64,000 nucleotides of DNA from Beijerinckiaceae bacterium (GCA_004564215.1 CP024846.1:2865501-2929500); one strand, 5' to 3'; positions 9,152-16,805 are shown, numbered from the stretch's first letter. Made by a program: numbers and translations. Notes: generated from the letters alone by a model not told the origin.

Positions 9152-9691
9152 ATGTTGTCCGTGATCATCCTTTGCGAAGATAAGTTGCCAGCCGCACGGC
9201 CAGGAGGCGGAGATGCGGCGGAGATTTTGGCCCGTACACTTGCCTCTCTGGTGACGGCAAAAGTTCATGGCCTGCTTGCCGATGTCCGGATTGCCGGACC
9301 GTTCGAGATGAACCTTGGTATTCTTGCCAATCATGCCGGCTGTGCCTTCGTCGAAGCCGAGAAGGAAGCAGACAGGCTCCATCTCGGGTTGACGGCGGCG
9401 CGCGGTTCAGATGTTTTGTTGCTGCGTTCCGGACAGGCGCTCGATCCGGCCTTTATCGAGGAAGCCGGCGATTTCCTGACGCGGCGGCAAAGGGACAAGT
9501 CGAGCGCGGCGCTTCTCCGGGCGGCGCCCGAGACTTTCCTTGAGCGGATTTTTCCAACGTTCGCGCCGGCTTCGGGCCTGATTGCCACGCGCGATCTTAT
9601 GCTGCGCGCGCCGCGCGGCGGCTTCCAAAGCCTTGCAAGCTTTGTCGCGCCGGCAACGACTTTTCGGGTGCGGACACGACCTATCGTCTGA
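9152..9691 (+). CDS. Glycosyltransferase family 2-like protein (tentative)
   Basis: 179 aa. The N-terminus MLSVIILCED resembles the first beta strand of GT-A glycosyltransferases, and a segment with GSDVLLLRSGQALDPAFIEE could stand for the region around the DXD strand, with the acidic motif replaced. The usual DXD metal site is not clear, so activity is doubtful. In some rhizobial genomes I recall a similar short gene next to the zinc metallopeptidase gene, as here. The open frame extends upstream over ybjQ in another phase; the ATG at 9152 is the first start after that gene. The function is uncertain. Confidence 0.6.
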   Translation: MLSVIILCEDKLPAARPGGGDAAEILARTLASLVTAKVHGLLADVRIAGPFEMNLGILANHAGCAFVEAEKEADRLHLGLTAARGSDVLLLRSGQALDPAFIEEAGDFLTRRQRDKSSAALLRAAPETFLERIFPTFAPASGLIATRDLMLRAPRGGFQSLASFVAPATTFRVRTRPIV

Positions 9692-9752
9692 TGAGAAGCG
9701 GCTCTGCCGAGGATGATTGCTTCGGAAACGGCAGGCTCGACGGCGTTCCTGC

Positions 9753-10616
9753 TTACCGCGCAAATGTATTGCACGAATCGATTTCACCGGATTTCAAGCC
9801 GGCGTTGAGCCATTGAGCCCGTTGGGCCGAGGAGCCATGCGTAAAAGAATCCGGCACCACATATCCCTGAGAGGATTTTTGCAAACGATCGTCGCCGATG
9901 GCTTGAGCGGTCGTGACCGCCTTTTCAATGTCGCCCGGCTGAAGAAACTGATATTTGCGCTCCGCACTTGCGGCCCAGACGCCGGCGAGACAATCCGCCA
10001 TGAGTTCAGCACGCACCGATAGATTATTGGCGACGCCGCGGCTGACAGCGCGCTGCTGAGCCGCTTGAACCTTGGGGAGGATACCGAGCAGATTTTGAAC
10101 GTGATGGCCGATCTCATGCGCAATGACATAAGCGTAGGCAAAATCCCCGCCGCCGCCGAGGCGCCGCTTCATATCCTGAAAGAAGGATGTGTCGAGGTAG
10201 ACCTTTTGGTCTTTCGGGCAATAAAATGGCCCCATGGCGGCCTGGGCGCCGCCGCAGGCGGAAGCCGTGCTCCCACTATAGAGGACGAGCTTCGGCTTGA
10301 TGTAGGCGATGCCCTTCTGATCCGGCAGAACCTCGGACCACACATTTTCGGTGCCGGCAAGAACGGCGGCGACGAACTGGCCCATGTCATCGGATGGTGT
10401 TCCGGTCGATTGCGGCTGCTCTATCGAGCTCTGGCGCATGTTGTTCAGTCGTTCCGCGCCGCCGATCAACAAAAGAGGATCGATTCCGAGCGCCCAACTG
10501 AGAAGACCCAGGACCACGACCGTGCCGATACCGAGACCGCCTCCGCCACCTAGCATGCCACCTGAGCTGCGCCGGTCTTCGATATTTTCCGAACGGCCAA
10601 AATCCTGCCACTTCAT
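9753..10616 (-). CDS. ypfJ: Neutral zinc metallopeptidase (YpfJ family)
   Basis: 287 aa. It has one N-terminal membrane helix (GLGIGTVVVLGLLSWALGID), a variable linker, and a peptidase domain with the zinc motif AHEIGHHVQNLLG, then a downstream ELMADCLAGVWA segment whose Glu/Asp supplies the third ligand in the family. The N-terminal motif KWQDFGRSENIEDRR is diagnostic for the YpfJ group. It is probably anchored in the inner membrane facing the periplasm; natural substrates are unknown. It is transcribed in the same direction as moaA, which ends 30 bp upstream, so the two may share a transcript. Confidence 0.92.
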   Translation of the reverse strand: MKWQDFGRSENIEDRRSSGGMLGGGGGLGIGTVVVLGLLSWALGIDPLLLIGGAERLNNMRQSSIEQPQSTGTPSDDMGQFVAAVLAGTENVWSEVLPDQKGIAYIKPKLVLYSGSTASACGGAQAAMGPFYCPKDQKVYLDTSFFQDMKRRLGGGGDFAYAYVIAHEIGHHVQNLLGILPKVQAAQQRAVSRGVANNLSVRAELMADCLAGVWAASAERKYQFLQPGDIEKAVTTAQAIGDDRLQKSSQGYVVPDSFTHGSSAQRAQWLNAGLKSGEIDSCNTFAR

Positions 10617-10646
10617 GCCAAATACCCGTCTGTCAGGTGGGTCGCT

Positions 10647-11696
10647 TTATCCGCCGGTCACGCTCATGTGCCGCGTGACCGCAGGTTGGGTATGTTCACG
10701 ATCGATGACGAAATCATGTCCCTTGGGTTTTCTCGCGATGGCGGCTTCGAGCGCTTCGTGCAAAAGCTCGTCGGATTGGGACGCCCGCAAAGGCGCGCGC
10801 AAATCGGCCGCATCTTCCTGACCGAGGCACATATAAAGCGTGCCGGTGCAGGTCACTCGCACGCGATTGCAGCCTTCACAGAAATTATGTGTGAGCGGTG
10901 TGATGAAACCAAGCCGGCCGCCGGTTTCCTTGACATGCACATAGCGCGCGGGGCCCCCGGTCTGATAGTCGAGGGCCCGCAGGGTGAAGCGTTCCATGAG
11001 CCGCGCCTCGACCACATTCAAAGGCAGATATTGATCGTCGCGCTCGCCGTCGATGCTGCCCAGCGGCATGACTTCAATCAAGGTGAGATCGAGCCCGCGC
11101 CCATGAGCCCATTCGAGCATGGGCACGATCTCGGCCTCGTTGACGCCTTTCAAGGCCACCATATTGATCTTGACCGATAGGCCGGCCGCCTGAGCTGCAT
11201 CGAGTCCCGCCATCACTTCGCTGTGATTGCCCCAGCGCGTTATAGCCTTGTATTTGGCCGGATCGAGCGTATCGAGCGAGACATTGATGCGGCGGACGCC
11301 GGCCTGCGCGAGGTCCCGTGCAAAATGCGCGAGGCGCGATCCATTTGTGGTGAGCGTCAGGTCAGTCAGCGCGCCGGAGTCGACATGGCGGGACAGGGCC
11401 TGGAATAGGCTCATGATGTTCCGCCGAACGAGCGGTTCGCCGCCGGTGATCCTGATCTTGCGGACGCCGCGGCTGACAAAGGCCGCGCATAAACGGTCCA
11501 GCTCTTCCAGGCTGAGCAAATCGCGCTTCGGCAGAAAATTCATGTCTTCCGACATGCAATAGACGCAGCGCATATCGCAGCGGTCGGTCACCGAGACACG
11601 AATATAGGTGATCTCACGTCCAAAAGGATCGATAAGCGGCGCTGAGGCTTGCGCGAGCAACCGTTCGGATTTGGTATGCAAGACCGGGACGTTCAT
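10647..11696 (-). CDS. moaA: GTP 3',8-cyclase MoaA (molybdenum cofactor biosynthesis)
   Basis: 349 aa radical-SAM enzyme that converts GTP to 3',8-cyclo-GTP in the first step of molybdopterin synthesis. The N-terminal 4Fe-4S motif is CDMRCVYC (C40, C44, C47). The C-terminal second cluster is in [20 protein letters not shown], and the protein ends in the conserved Gly-Gly tail needed for activity. The ATG start at 11696 and the length match the family. No other moa genes are nearby. It is divergent from the DUF971 gene, with 89 bp between the starts. Confidence 0.96.
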   Translation of the reverse strand: MNVPVLHTKSERLLAQASAPLIDPFGREITYIRVSVTDRCDMRCVYCMSEDMNFLPKRDLLSLEELDRLCAAFVSRGVRKIRITGGEPLVRRNIMSLFQALSRHVDSGALTDLTLTTNGSRLAHFARDLAQAGVRRINVSLDTLDPAKYKAITRWGNHSEVMAGLDAAQAAGLSVKINMVALKGVNEAEIVPMLEWAHGRGLDLTLIEVMPLGSIDGERDDQYLPLNVVEARLMERFTLRALDYQTGGPARYVHVKETGGRLGFITPLTHNFCEGCNRVRVTCTGTLYMCLGQEDAADLRAPLRASQSDELLHEALEAAIARKPKGHDFVIDREHTQPAVTRHMSVTGG

Positions 11697-11785
11697 GGAC
11701 CAACATTTACATAGGCGGGAGCGGGAAAGCCACGACTAAATGATACATAGGGGCAGGGGCGACAGGTTGCGAGGCGGGTAAACCA

Positions 11786-12163
11786 ATGGCCGAAAATCGT
11801 CAATGGCCAAGCGAACTGCGGCTGCGGGAGAATGGCCGGGTCCTGCGGATCAGTTTCGAAAACGGCGCCGCTTTCGATCTGTCGGCTGAATATCTGCGGG
11901 TCATGAGCCAGAGCGCGGAAGTGCAGGGTCACCGGCGCGAGGATCGCTTGACCGTTGGGGGCAAGCGGGACTGCCGGGTGATCGGAATCGAAGAGGTCGG
12001 CACTTATGCGGTGCGGCTCATCTTCGACGATCTGCATTCTACGGGAATCTATACCTGGACCTATCTTTACGAGCTTGGTTCTCGCTATGATGAGAAATGG
12101 GGCTCCTATCAATCGGAACTTCAAGCCAAGGGATTGAGCCGCGACAGGCAGGGACAGGCATAG
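11786..12163 (+). CDS. DUF971 (GBBH-like N-terminal domain) protein
   Basis: 125 aa. This small domain occurs alone in bacteria and as the N-terminal zinc-binding domain of gamma-butyrobetaine hydroxylase; the stand-alone form has been linked to Fe-S cluster or Moco-related genes. Typical features are the opening WPSELRLRENGRVLRISFEN, the middle LSAEYLRVMSQSAEVQGH, and the final HSTGIYTWTYLYELG. The neighbouring moaA fits the recurrent pairing of DUF971 with molybdenum cofactor genes. It starts at an ATG. Confidence 0.9.
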   Translation: MAENRQWPSELRLRENGRVLRISFENGAAFDLSAEYLRVMSQSAEVQGHRREDRLTVGGKRDCRVIGIEEVGTYAVRLIFDDLHSTGIYTWTYLYELGSRYDEKWGSYQSELQAKGLSRDRQGQA

Positions 12164-12315
12164 AGTTCAAATATCGAGCCAAGAAGGCGCATTCGAGCCG
12201 CTTTTTCTGCTACTTTGGGCCACGACGCCAAACGGTCTCGGTTCAGCGTAGCGATCCGCGACCCGTCCAAGATTTATATAGCGCGGAGATGCGCTGCTGA
12301 TTTCAGGATCGATCC

Positions 12316-12549
12316 ATGCCTTTTTCCACGCCGATGGCCGCAGCAATTTATTTGACCATCTGGTTTACGGTCTTGTTCGCGGTGCTTCCTTTCGGGGTCC
12401 ACTCGCAGCATGAGCGGGGCGATTTCGTCGCTGGAACGGATCCCGGCGCGCCGGTCGCGCCTCGGCTGCTCCCGAAAATGATCTGGACAACTTTGATCTC
12501 CGCCGTCATTTTCGGGGGATTGGCCGCTTTTGCTCATTATGCCGGCTGA
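12316..12549 (+). CDS. DUF1467 small membrane protein
   Basis: 77 aa with two membrane helices (AAIYLTIWFTVLFAVLPFGV and WTTLISAVIFGGLAAFAHYA). The loop EXGDFVAGTDPGAPVAPRL is characteristic of DUF1467, a family that seems restricted to Alphaproteobacteria and is often found near proS and lolC. Its function is unknown. The ATG follows a short spacer, and tRNA-Lys begins 53 bp after the stop. Confidence 0.9.
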   Translation: MPFSTPMAAAIYLTIWFTVLFAVLPFGVHSQHERGDFVAGTDPGAPVAPRLLPKMIWTTLISAVIFGGLAAFAHYAG

Positions 12550-12602
12550 GGCTCCTATTGACCCCCCGCACCGATGAGGCTACTTCAGCGACGCCCCTTG
12601 TG

Positions 12603-12678
12603 GAGCGCGTAGCTCAGTTGGTAGAGCATCTGACTTTTAATCAGAGGGTCATGGGTTCGAATCCCATCGCGCTCACCA
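12603..12678 (+). tRNA. tRNA-Lys (anticodon UUU)
   Basis: 76 nt including an encoded CCA. The acceptor stem pairs GAGCGCG with CGCGCTC. The D arm has AGCTCAGTTGGTAGAGC, the anticodon stem TCTGA/TCAGA closes a CTTTTAA loop with the anticodon at 12636-12638, and the T arm has GGGTTCGAATCCC. The gene is complete. Its 3' part is the left attachment repeat of the integrative element, so the present 3' half probably came in with the element and restored the tRNA. Confidence 0.98.
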
Positions 12679-12688
12679 ACAAAATCAA
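12632..12688 (+). repeat. attL: 57-bp repeat inside tRNA-Lys
   Basis: The sequence from the anticodon stem through the CCA end and 10 bp beyond is repeated exactly at 28856-28912. Such repeats are the att core products of tyrosine integrases that target tRNA genes. The crossover must lie within these 57 bp. Confidence 0.95.
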
Positions 12689-12734
12689 TCAGTTATGCTA
12701 GTTTTTTGTCTCTATTGCCAAGCCAATTGTCGGC

Positions 12735-12758
12735 TGGGGCAACGCTTGGGGCAACGCT
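12735..12758 (+). repeat. Tandem 12-bp repeat, possible integrase arm sites (left)
   Basis: TGGGGCAACGCT occurs twice in direct tandem 47 bp inside attL. A closely similar 12-mer, TGGGGCAACACT, lies inside the right end at 28714-28725 in the same orientation. Short direct repeats inside both ends of an element are the expected form of arm-type sites for a tyrosine integrase. This is a positional inference only. Confidence 0.45.
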
Positions 12759-13011
12759 AGCTGTTCGCGTGGCCACCCTTACCCTGCGCCTTATGTTCTC
12801 GCCAGTTTGGCCGCACATCGATGGGCCTTTCCCTGCATGCGGAGCACCGCAGCAGCCTCCGAAGGTCTGGCAACTGCACCAAATCGTCTAGCCCGTCAGC
12901 GTCAACCAATGCGCTATGGCCGCAGCCGCATGTTACTTCGATCGACGTGACGCCGTGCGAGCGCATATTGCCAATCGTCATCGCCGGTCCGGTACAGCGA
13001 TTCGCAGCCAT
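12757..13011 (-). CDS. Small zinc-ribbon-like protein (hypothetical)
   Basis: 84 aa. It contains the pairs CGCGH and CSAC, spaced like a zinc ribbon, and ends with DVRPNWRE. I recall small rhizobial proteins with the same pattern (TIGNMR...C..C/H...C..C...DVRPNW), often in genomic islands, with no known function. The start at 13011 is preferred because GAGG lies 6 bp upstream; the alternative ATG at 12981 gives the shorter form starting MTIGNMR, which is the common start in what I recall. It lies just inside attL. Confidence 0.65.
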   Translation of the reverse strand: MAANRCTGPAMTIGNMRSHGVTSIEVTCGCGHSALVDADGLDDLVQLPDLRRLLRCSACRERPIDVRPNWREHKAQGKGGHANS

Positions 13012-13127
13012 TGACGCCTCGCATGGAACTTTCAAAGCCTTAAAGAGATATCTGGACTTCGCGGTGGCGTTGTGACGCCGCACCCGAAGAAGCCATGGGT
13101 CTTTCCCCCCGTTCGTGCCCAAGGCGC

Positions 13128-13170
13128 AGCCCCTGCTCTGCCGGAGGTACGCAGAGCAGGGGCTTTTCTG
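13128..13170 (+). terminator. Strong intrinsic terminator on the + strand with no upstream gene
   Basis: A perfect 14-bp stem (AGCCCCTGCTCTGC with its complement at 13151-13164), a 9-nt loop and a T-rich tail (TTTTCTGTT) follow the intrinsic terminator rule. The only annotated + strand gene to its left is tRNA-Lys, about 450 bp away, and the gene between lies on the minus strand. It may end an unseen short transcript. Confidence 0.75.
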
Positions 13171-13238
13171 TTGGGCGTGAGGGGGTTTAGACACGGGCTA
13201 GAAAATACCCCACGTGAAAACGATTACGAACCTACGCC

Positions 13239-13507
13239 GTGCCCAAACGTTCAGGCGGTCGCACATTCAGACTTGGCGTCGATCTCGGACATCACGGCCT
13301 CGCGCACATCGTCGAGCTTTTCCGCAATATGTTCCATCAGAGAATTCATTGCATTGGAATTGTCCCCGAGGCCATGCGTCGCCAGACAAGCGGCTTCTAT
13401 AAGGTGTGCCACCGTGTCCAGGTCGTCTTTAATTCGGATCATAGGTATCATTGTAAAACTCCCGTTGGGTTATTTGGTGGAAGGTTTGGGTGCCCAAACG
13501 TTCAGGC
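13239..13507 (+). repeat. Pair of 18-bp direct repeats flanking a small gene
   Basis: GTGCCCAAACGTTCAGGC occurs at 13239-13256 and again at 13490-13507. The right copy is also half of a small inverted repeat (GTTTGGG-TG-CCCAAAC). The two copies enclose the 66-aa gene, so they could be duplication scars or operator-like sites. Confidence 0.6.
13251..13451 (-). CDS. Small hypothetical protein
   Basis: 66 aa, acidic and predicted helical (DDLDTVAHLIEAACLATHG, then SLMEHIAEKLDDVREAV). GGGAG lies 7 bp before the ATG, which supports real translation. The gene is bracketed by an exact 18-bp direct repeat (13239-13256, overlapping its stop, and 13490-13507, upstream of its start). I cannot name a family. 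A helical protein of this size in an island could be a regulator or antitoxin-like protein, but nothing in the sequence decides that. Confidence 0.6.
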   Translation of the reverse strand: MIPMIRIKDDLDTVAHLIEAACLATHGLGDNSNAMNSLMEHIAEKLDDVREAVMSEIDAKSECATA

Positions 13508-13668
13508 TGCTGCTTTTTCCGCGCGATGCCGTGCGTGTTCTTGAATTGCACAAATGGTGTCCAAAAAATTGGACAGATTGTCCAACGCGACGGAATTTAC
13601 GCGCCATTGGAATCGTAAATCTCCGCAAAGTCGACGGAACGCGAGCTATGCAGCCTTGGGCGGCAGGA

Positions 13669-13851
13669 TCAGGCTAACCATGTAAAGCGCTTGCTGCGGC
13701 GTCGCGCCGCCGCCCCATACCGCGTAGACGGTCGGTGCTTGATCCGCGACGTCGGCCAACGATCACCGGCCAGCTCGCGAAGCTCGGCGAACCAATCGGC
13801 AAAGGTCACGTCTTGCCTGCGCGCGATATGCTTTTGGATTGCCCGTGCCAT
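13669..13851 (-). CDS. Small hypothetical basic protein
   Basis: 60 aa, rich in Arg (17% or more) with the stretch DVTFADWFAELRELAGD in the middle. GGGAG is placed 9 bp before the ATG. No known domain is recognised. It is divergent from the RHH gene, with about 87 bp between starts, a space that could hold both promoters. Confidence 0.45.
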   Translation of the reverse strand: MARAIQKHIARRQDVTFADWFAELRELAGDRWPTSRIKHRPSTRYGAAARRRSKRFTWLA

Positions 13852-13938
13852 TGTGGATTGCTCCCTTCGTTGATTGCAATTTTGCCTAACATATGCTAGG
13901 CGTATATGTATACGTATACGATTGCAAACAGGAATGCA

Positions 13939-14115
13939 ATGCCAAAGTCTGAAAAAGGTCCGCCCCCCGCTGTTGTCCTAACTGCACGGATTCCCCAAGA
14001 CGTGAAGGCGGCGCTTGATAAAGCCGCGCGCGAGGACGCCCGGACGACATCAAGCTTTGTGGCAAAAATTTTGGTGGATTGGCTGGCAGCCAAAAAGAAA
14101 AAGATGCCGAAATGA
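13939..14115 (+). CDS. Ribbon-helix-helix DNA-binding protein
   Basis: 58 aa. The core VVLTARIPQDVKAALDKAAR, followed by TSSFVAKILVDWLA, has the beta strand plus two helices of MetJ/Arc-type RHH regulators: a strand with alternating residues, a helix after PQDV, and a second helix after SSF. It ends in a Lys-rich tail. The stop overlaps the next gene's ATG (ATGA), so the two are translationally coupled. RHH proteins coupled to a downstream gene are commonly antitoxins or autoregulators of that gene; which role applies here is not known. The frame is open to 13906, but MPKSEKG is the likely start. Confidence 0.72.
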   Translation: MPKSEKGPPPAVVLTARIPQDVKAALDKAAREDARTTSSFVAKILVDWLAAKKKKMPK

Positions 14116-14579
14116 GACCGAAAGGCCTCCTCGCACCCACCGCTGTCTCATTAATGGACGCAGGCTATCGGTTTCGCGCACTGATCGACACTGCCGACAG
14201 ATCAGCGCGGGGTGACCAATTTGAATTCTTCCCCGCTGGATCGTGCGGGGCCGTGTCAGAAATGTTTGGAAAGCACCTCATAGACACTTATGGCATCGAC
14301 TCCGTTTATGTATCGGGTCGCTCTTCTAGCGGCGCAAGCCATGCGTGGATTGAGTGCCTCGGATTGATTATTGATTTGACCGGAGATCAATTCCTTGACG
14401 ATCCCCTACCGCCTGTATTCGTATCTTCTGATCAACATTGGCACGCGCGCCGCTGGTCTGAGGATCAATTAAGATCATCCATTAGCGAAATCCTTCGCGA
14501 CAATGTGGCCCAATGCCATTGGGCATGGGGCATAGCCTATCGACATTTGGCCGTAGCGCTGGGCAGCGAGGCCGCCTGA
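14112..14579 (+). CDS. Transglutaminase/cysteine-hydrolase-like protein (Cys-His-Asp)
   Basis: 155 aa. The pattern AGSCGAVSEMFGKHL (C45), then SHAWIEC (H78), then LIIDLTGDQF (D88) gives a Cys-His-Asp order and spacing like the transglutaminase-like cysteine hydrolase fold, in which Cys starts a helix and His and Asp lie on neighbouring strands. I recall uncharacterised proteins with the same GSC...HAW...IIDLT(G/A)DQF signature. There is no signal peptide, so it acts in the cytoplasm. It is coupled by a 4-nt overlap to the RHH gene. Possible roles are a toxin controlled by the RHH protein or a protein-modifying enzyme; neither is shown. Confidence 0.68.
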   Translation: MRPKGLLAPTAVSLMDAGYRFRALIDTADRSARGDQFEFFPAGSCGAVSEMFGKHLIDTYGIDSVYVSGRSSSGASHAWIECLGLIIDLTGDQFLDDPLPPVFVSSDQHWHARRWSEDQLRSSISEILRDNVAQCHWAWGIAYRHLAVALGSEAA

Positions 14580-14619
14580 TTTATCATCCACGAAATGGCC
14601 GCGCGCCAAGGGTGTGAAA

Positions 14620-14796
14620 ATGGAACATACTGTCAAGGTGTGGGATAAGCCCCACGTAGTCAGCGTCCATCGGCAGTCGAAAAGTGTTTGGATTGCCGTA
14701 GGCAATTATATGGGAGAGCGTATTGAGGTAAAGGGGCGTAGCGAATCTGCGGCCGTCGCACAGTGGCGGGAAGCCACACGATACAAGGGCAACTGA
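14620..14796 (+). CDS. Small conserved hypothetical protein
   Basis: 58 aa, with the pattern VWIAVGNYMGERIEVKGRS and SAAVAQWREATRYKGN. I recall short rhizobial proteins of very similar form and length, with no function assigned. An upstream GTG at 14614 is in frame; the ATG at 14620 is preferred, with AAGGG upstream. It follows the hydrolase-like gene by 40 bp on the same strand. Confidence 0.6.
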   Translation: MEHTVKVWDKPHVVSVHRQSKSVWIAVGNYMGERIEVKGRSESAAVAQWREATRYKGN

Positions 14797-14820
14797 AAGA
14801 GTGTTCCACGGTATGAGGAA

Positions 14821-15261
14821 GTGCCCAAGCGGCTGGCCCGTCCGGGCAAGGCCCACGAGCGTGGCGCTTTGGGAATACCTGAATTTAAAAACTTGGCCAA
14901 AAGGTTTGGACTGCACCCGCCAATTGGGGAGGAGCTGGCAAGGCGAGTTAATCGCCAACCGGGCGGCGAACTGATTGTAGTGGCGGGCTACCTGGAGATA
15001 GGCACCCATTCCAGCGTGCGGCGGTGGAGGCAGCACAAGCCTACAGGTACATTCAAAAACGCCGCTTTCTATCGCCAGCTTTCTCATGCACCCACGGAAC
15101 GCAGTCTCTGCTTTTCACGCATAAAGCGGATCGGGATGGTGAGAATTTCCGACAAGGACGTTCTTTTTGTCAGCCCTCATCTCATGGATGCGATTGAGCG
15201 TCCGTTCATCGAAGCTAAGTATAACCGCCAACATCTCTTGCCCACCAATTTTCTGCGGTAG
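14821..15261 (+). CDS. Doubtful open frame overlapping the luxI-like gene
   Basis: An open frame of 146 codons starting at GTG. The first part (IPEFKNLAKRFGLHPPIGEE) looks protein-like, but there is no clear ribosome site, and the last 150 bp run antisense to the autoinducer synthase gene. It may be the remnant of a gene whose end has been replaced. The stretch 14797-15114 otherwise holds nothing I can name. Confidence 0.22.
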   Translation: MPKRLARPGKAHERGALGIPEFKNLAKRFGLHPPIGEELARRVNRQPGGELIVVAGYLEIGTHSSVRRWRQHKPTGTFKNAAFYRQLSHAPTERSLCFSRIKRIGMVRISDKDVLFVSPHLMDAIERPFIEAKYNRQHLLPTNFLR

Positions 15262-15741
15262 GCCAAGAGGAATCGGCTTGAAGTGGAGACTGACGAGAGG
15301 AATTAAACAGTCAGGCTCAATTTCTGTGATAAAGTTCGAAATACCGCACTCAAGTCCCCATTCAACCAAACCTGCCCAAAGGGCGGTAGCTATTTTACAA
15401 CTTCCTGGAGCCCTATAATTCGGTTGAACGCATTGACGCGAAAGCTCGCAGACGTGAGCGCCAACCGGCGGACTGACTTCGCATAGTTCCGGCGAAACCT
15501 CCGACAATAAATTTGGCCGGCTGGTAGGAACTATTCGCTGATATCCACGCACCTTGCTACGATTAATGTAAAGCATATGCACGGCGTGGATGTTATCGAA
15601 GCGATCAAACTCGCGCCCTGGAAGTGGGGCCCGGCCGCGCAAACGCTTATTTCCTACCGAGATTCGATTTTGCAACCGGAAGGCCTGATCCATCTCATTT
15701 CGATAATGGTGTTGGTTTGCAAGCGTCACGAGGCGAATCAT
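15115..15741 (-). CDS. LuxI-family acyl-homoserine-lactone synthase homologue
   Basis: 208 aa. Autoinducer synthases join S-adenosylmethionine to an acyl chain to make AHL signals. Family marks present: GREFDRFD (the E-x-D-x-x-D acidic set), the Arg of YQRIVPTSRPNLL, and HVCELSR (Glu and Arg). The C-terminal half (WGLECGISNFITE, PLGLPQKIGGQEMLAVIL) follows BjaI/TraI-type enzymes. However, the N-terminal signature is altered: where the family has LR..VF.....W, this protein has FRLQNRISVGNKRL, so the conserved Arg, Phe and Trp are missing. TTGGAG precedes the ATG by 7-8 bp. No LuxR gene is seen in the window. It is either inactive or changed in substrate. Confidence 0.82.
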   Translation of the reverse strand: MIRLVTLANQHHYRNEMDQAFRLQNRISVGNKRLRGRAPLPGREFDRFDNIHAVHMLYINRSKVRGYQRIVPTSRPNLLSEVSPELCEVSPPVGAHVCELSRQCVQPNYRAPGSCKIATALWAGLVEWGLECGISNFITEIEPDCLIPLVSLHFKPIPLGLPQKIGGQEMLAVILSFDERTLNRIHEMRADKKNVLVGNSHHPDPLYA

Positions 15742-16115
15742 TTGGGTTCTCCAATCAAACGTTCTGGAGACGTCGGTGATAACGCTGCACCGGTAATTTC
15801 CAGCATGACGATAATCGGAAAATCAGGAGGACGCCGATAGTACCTCTTCCCGTACCTTTTTGCAGCGTCTGCCAAGTGCACCTCAAGAGTTAGCAAATCG
15901 ACGGGCGATTGCTGCGCCCTTGGGTACAGGGGACCGGATAGGAAAAGCGTCGGCTGGGCGAATATGGGGAGGTCTGCAGCTTGCCTCCTGCGACTCGCTG
16001 TACCCCAGAAATACCGAACGCTGGCTCGGCGATGCCGCTGCCTATGGTGTGAAGGCTCTCAAATCGAAGAGGGCGCAGTGACTGCACACATTTGCTAGGA
16101 TGATAGGGTCACCCC
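15742..16115. other. Intergenic stretch, no gene recognised
   Basis: 374 bp between the luxI-like gene and the SRAP fragment. I see no convincing gene, no LuxR gene and no 20-bp lux box with CTG-N10-CAG spacing. The short + strand frame at 15860-16081 has no family resemblance and no ribosome site. Confidence 0.5.
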
Positions 16116-16220
16116 ATGTGCGGACGCTTCACTCAAAGCTACAGTTGGCGTGAGCTGGTCGCCGTCGGAGGGTTGATCGCAGGAATGCCGCATTCGTCAT
16201 ACAGAATCCTGCCAGCTTGA
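16116..16220 (+). pseudogene. SRAP/YedK (HMCES-like) N-terminal fragment
   Basis: The first 34 codons begin MCGRFTQSYSWRELVAVGG, the unmistakable start of SOS-response-associated peptidase (SRAP) proteins. In these the catalytic Cys2 forms a cross-link with abasic DNA sites. The frame stops at 16218-16220 and no further SRAP sequence (RYNIAPT, the Glu and His motifs) follows, so this is a broken remnant. A second, different SRAP remnant lies outside attR at 29138-29245. Confidence 0.75.
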
Positions 16221-16364
16221 CCTGAATCGCGGGGCTATTCGCGTCACCCGACAGAAATGCAACGACGTCGTTCACCGACAGTCAAAACCCCGCACTGGCT
16301 TTCCATGTGGGTAAGCCGGCCAAGCCATCATCTTAAAGACAAACCGCACCTTCTGGAGGACTCT

Positions 16365-16742
16365 ATGGAGTTTCGAAGAACGCCGATAGTTCTCATCGCA
16401 GAGGATGAGAGTTTAATCGCGATTTCGTACGAAGAAATGGTCATCGAAGCAGGTGCCACAGTGGGCGGATCGTTTCCGACGTGCAAATCTGCAGAGGAAT
16501 GGCTGGACTTCCATCATCCCGACCTGGCCATCATCGACATAGAGCTACGAGACGGTTCCAGTGTTGAACTTGCGAAAAAGCTGTGCGGGAGGAATATTCC
16601 GTTTTTTATAGTATCTGGCTATCCCGCCAGCCAAGAAGTTGACGACGTTTTCAAATCTGCGCCATGGATCGAAAAGCCCCTGGTGTTCGGGGCTTTGCAA
16701 TCCGCGTTGAGCGATCTGCTTTCTTCTAAGCAAATCCACTAA
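16365..16742 (+). CDS. Single-domain response regulator (receiver)
   Basis: 125 aa, a stand-alone CheY-like receiver domain with no output domain. It has the acidic pair EDE near residue 10-12, the phosphoacceptor Asp in LAIIDIELRDG, the switch Ser in FFIVSGY, and the conserved Lys in WIEKP, so it looks functional. GGAGG sits 7 bp before the ATG, which fixes the start; the frame is open further upstream without support. No kinase lies next to it in the element. Single-domain regulators of this type occur in alphaproteobacterial phosphorelays, so it may connect to a host kinase. Confidence 0.88.
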   Translation: MEFRRTPIVLIAEDESLIAISYEEMVIEAGATVGGSFPTCKSAEEWLDFHHPDLAIIDIELRDGSSVELAKKLCGRNIPFFIVSGYPASQEVDDVFKSAPWIEKPLVFGALQSALSDLLSSKQIH

Positions 16743-16805
16743 GCACGCGGCAGCTTGCGAACTTGCACCTCGCCGCTTCTTTGGAACAAAGCGCATGAGT
16801 GGAGT

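Noticed and set aside
15742..16365. LuxR-type gene or lux box next to the luxI-like gene
   Set aside because: No frame has a LuxR autoinducer-binding or LuxR HTH pattern, and no CTG-N10-CAG box with good symmetry was found.
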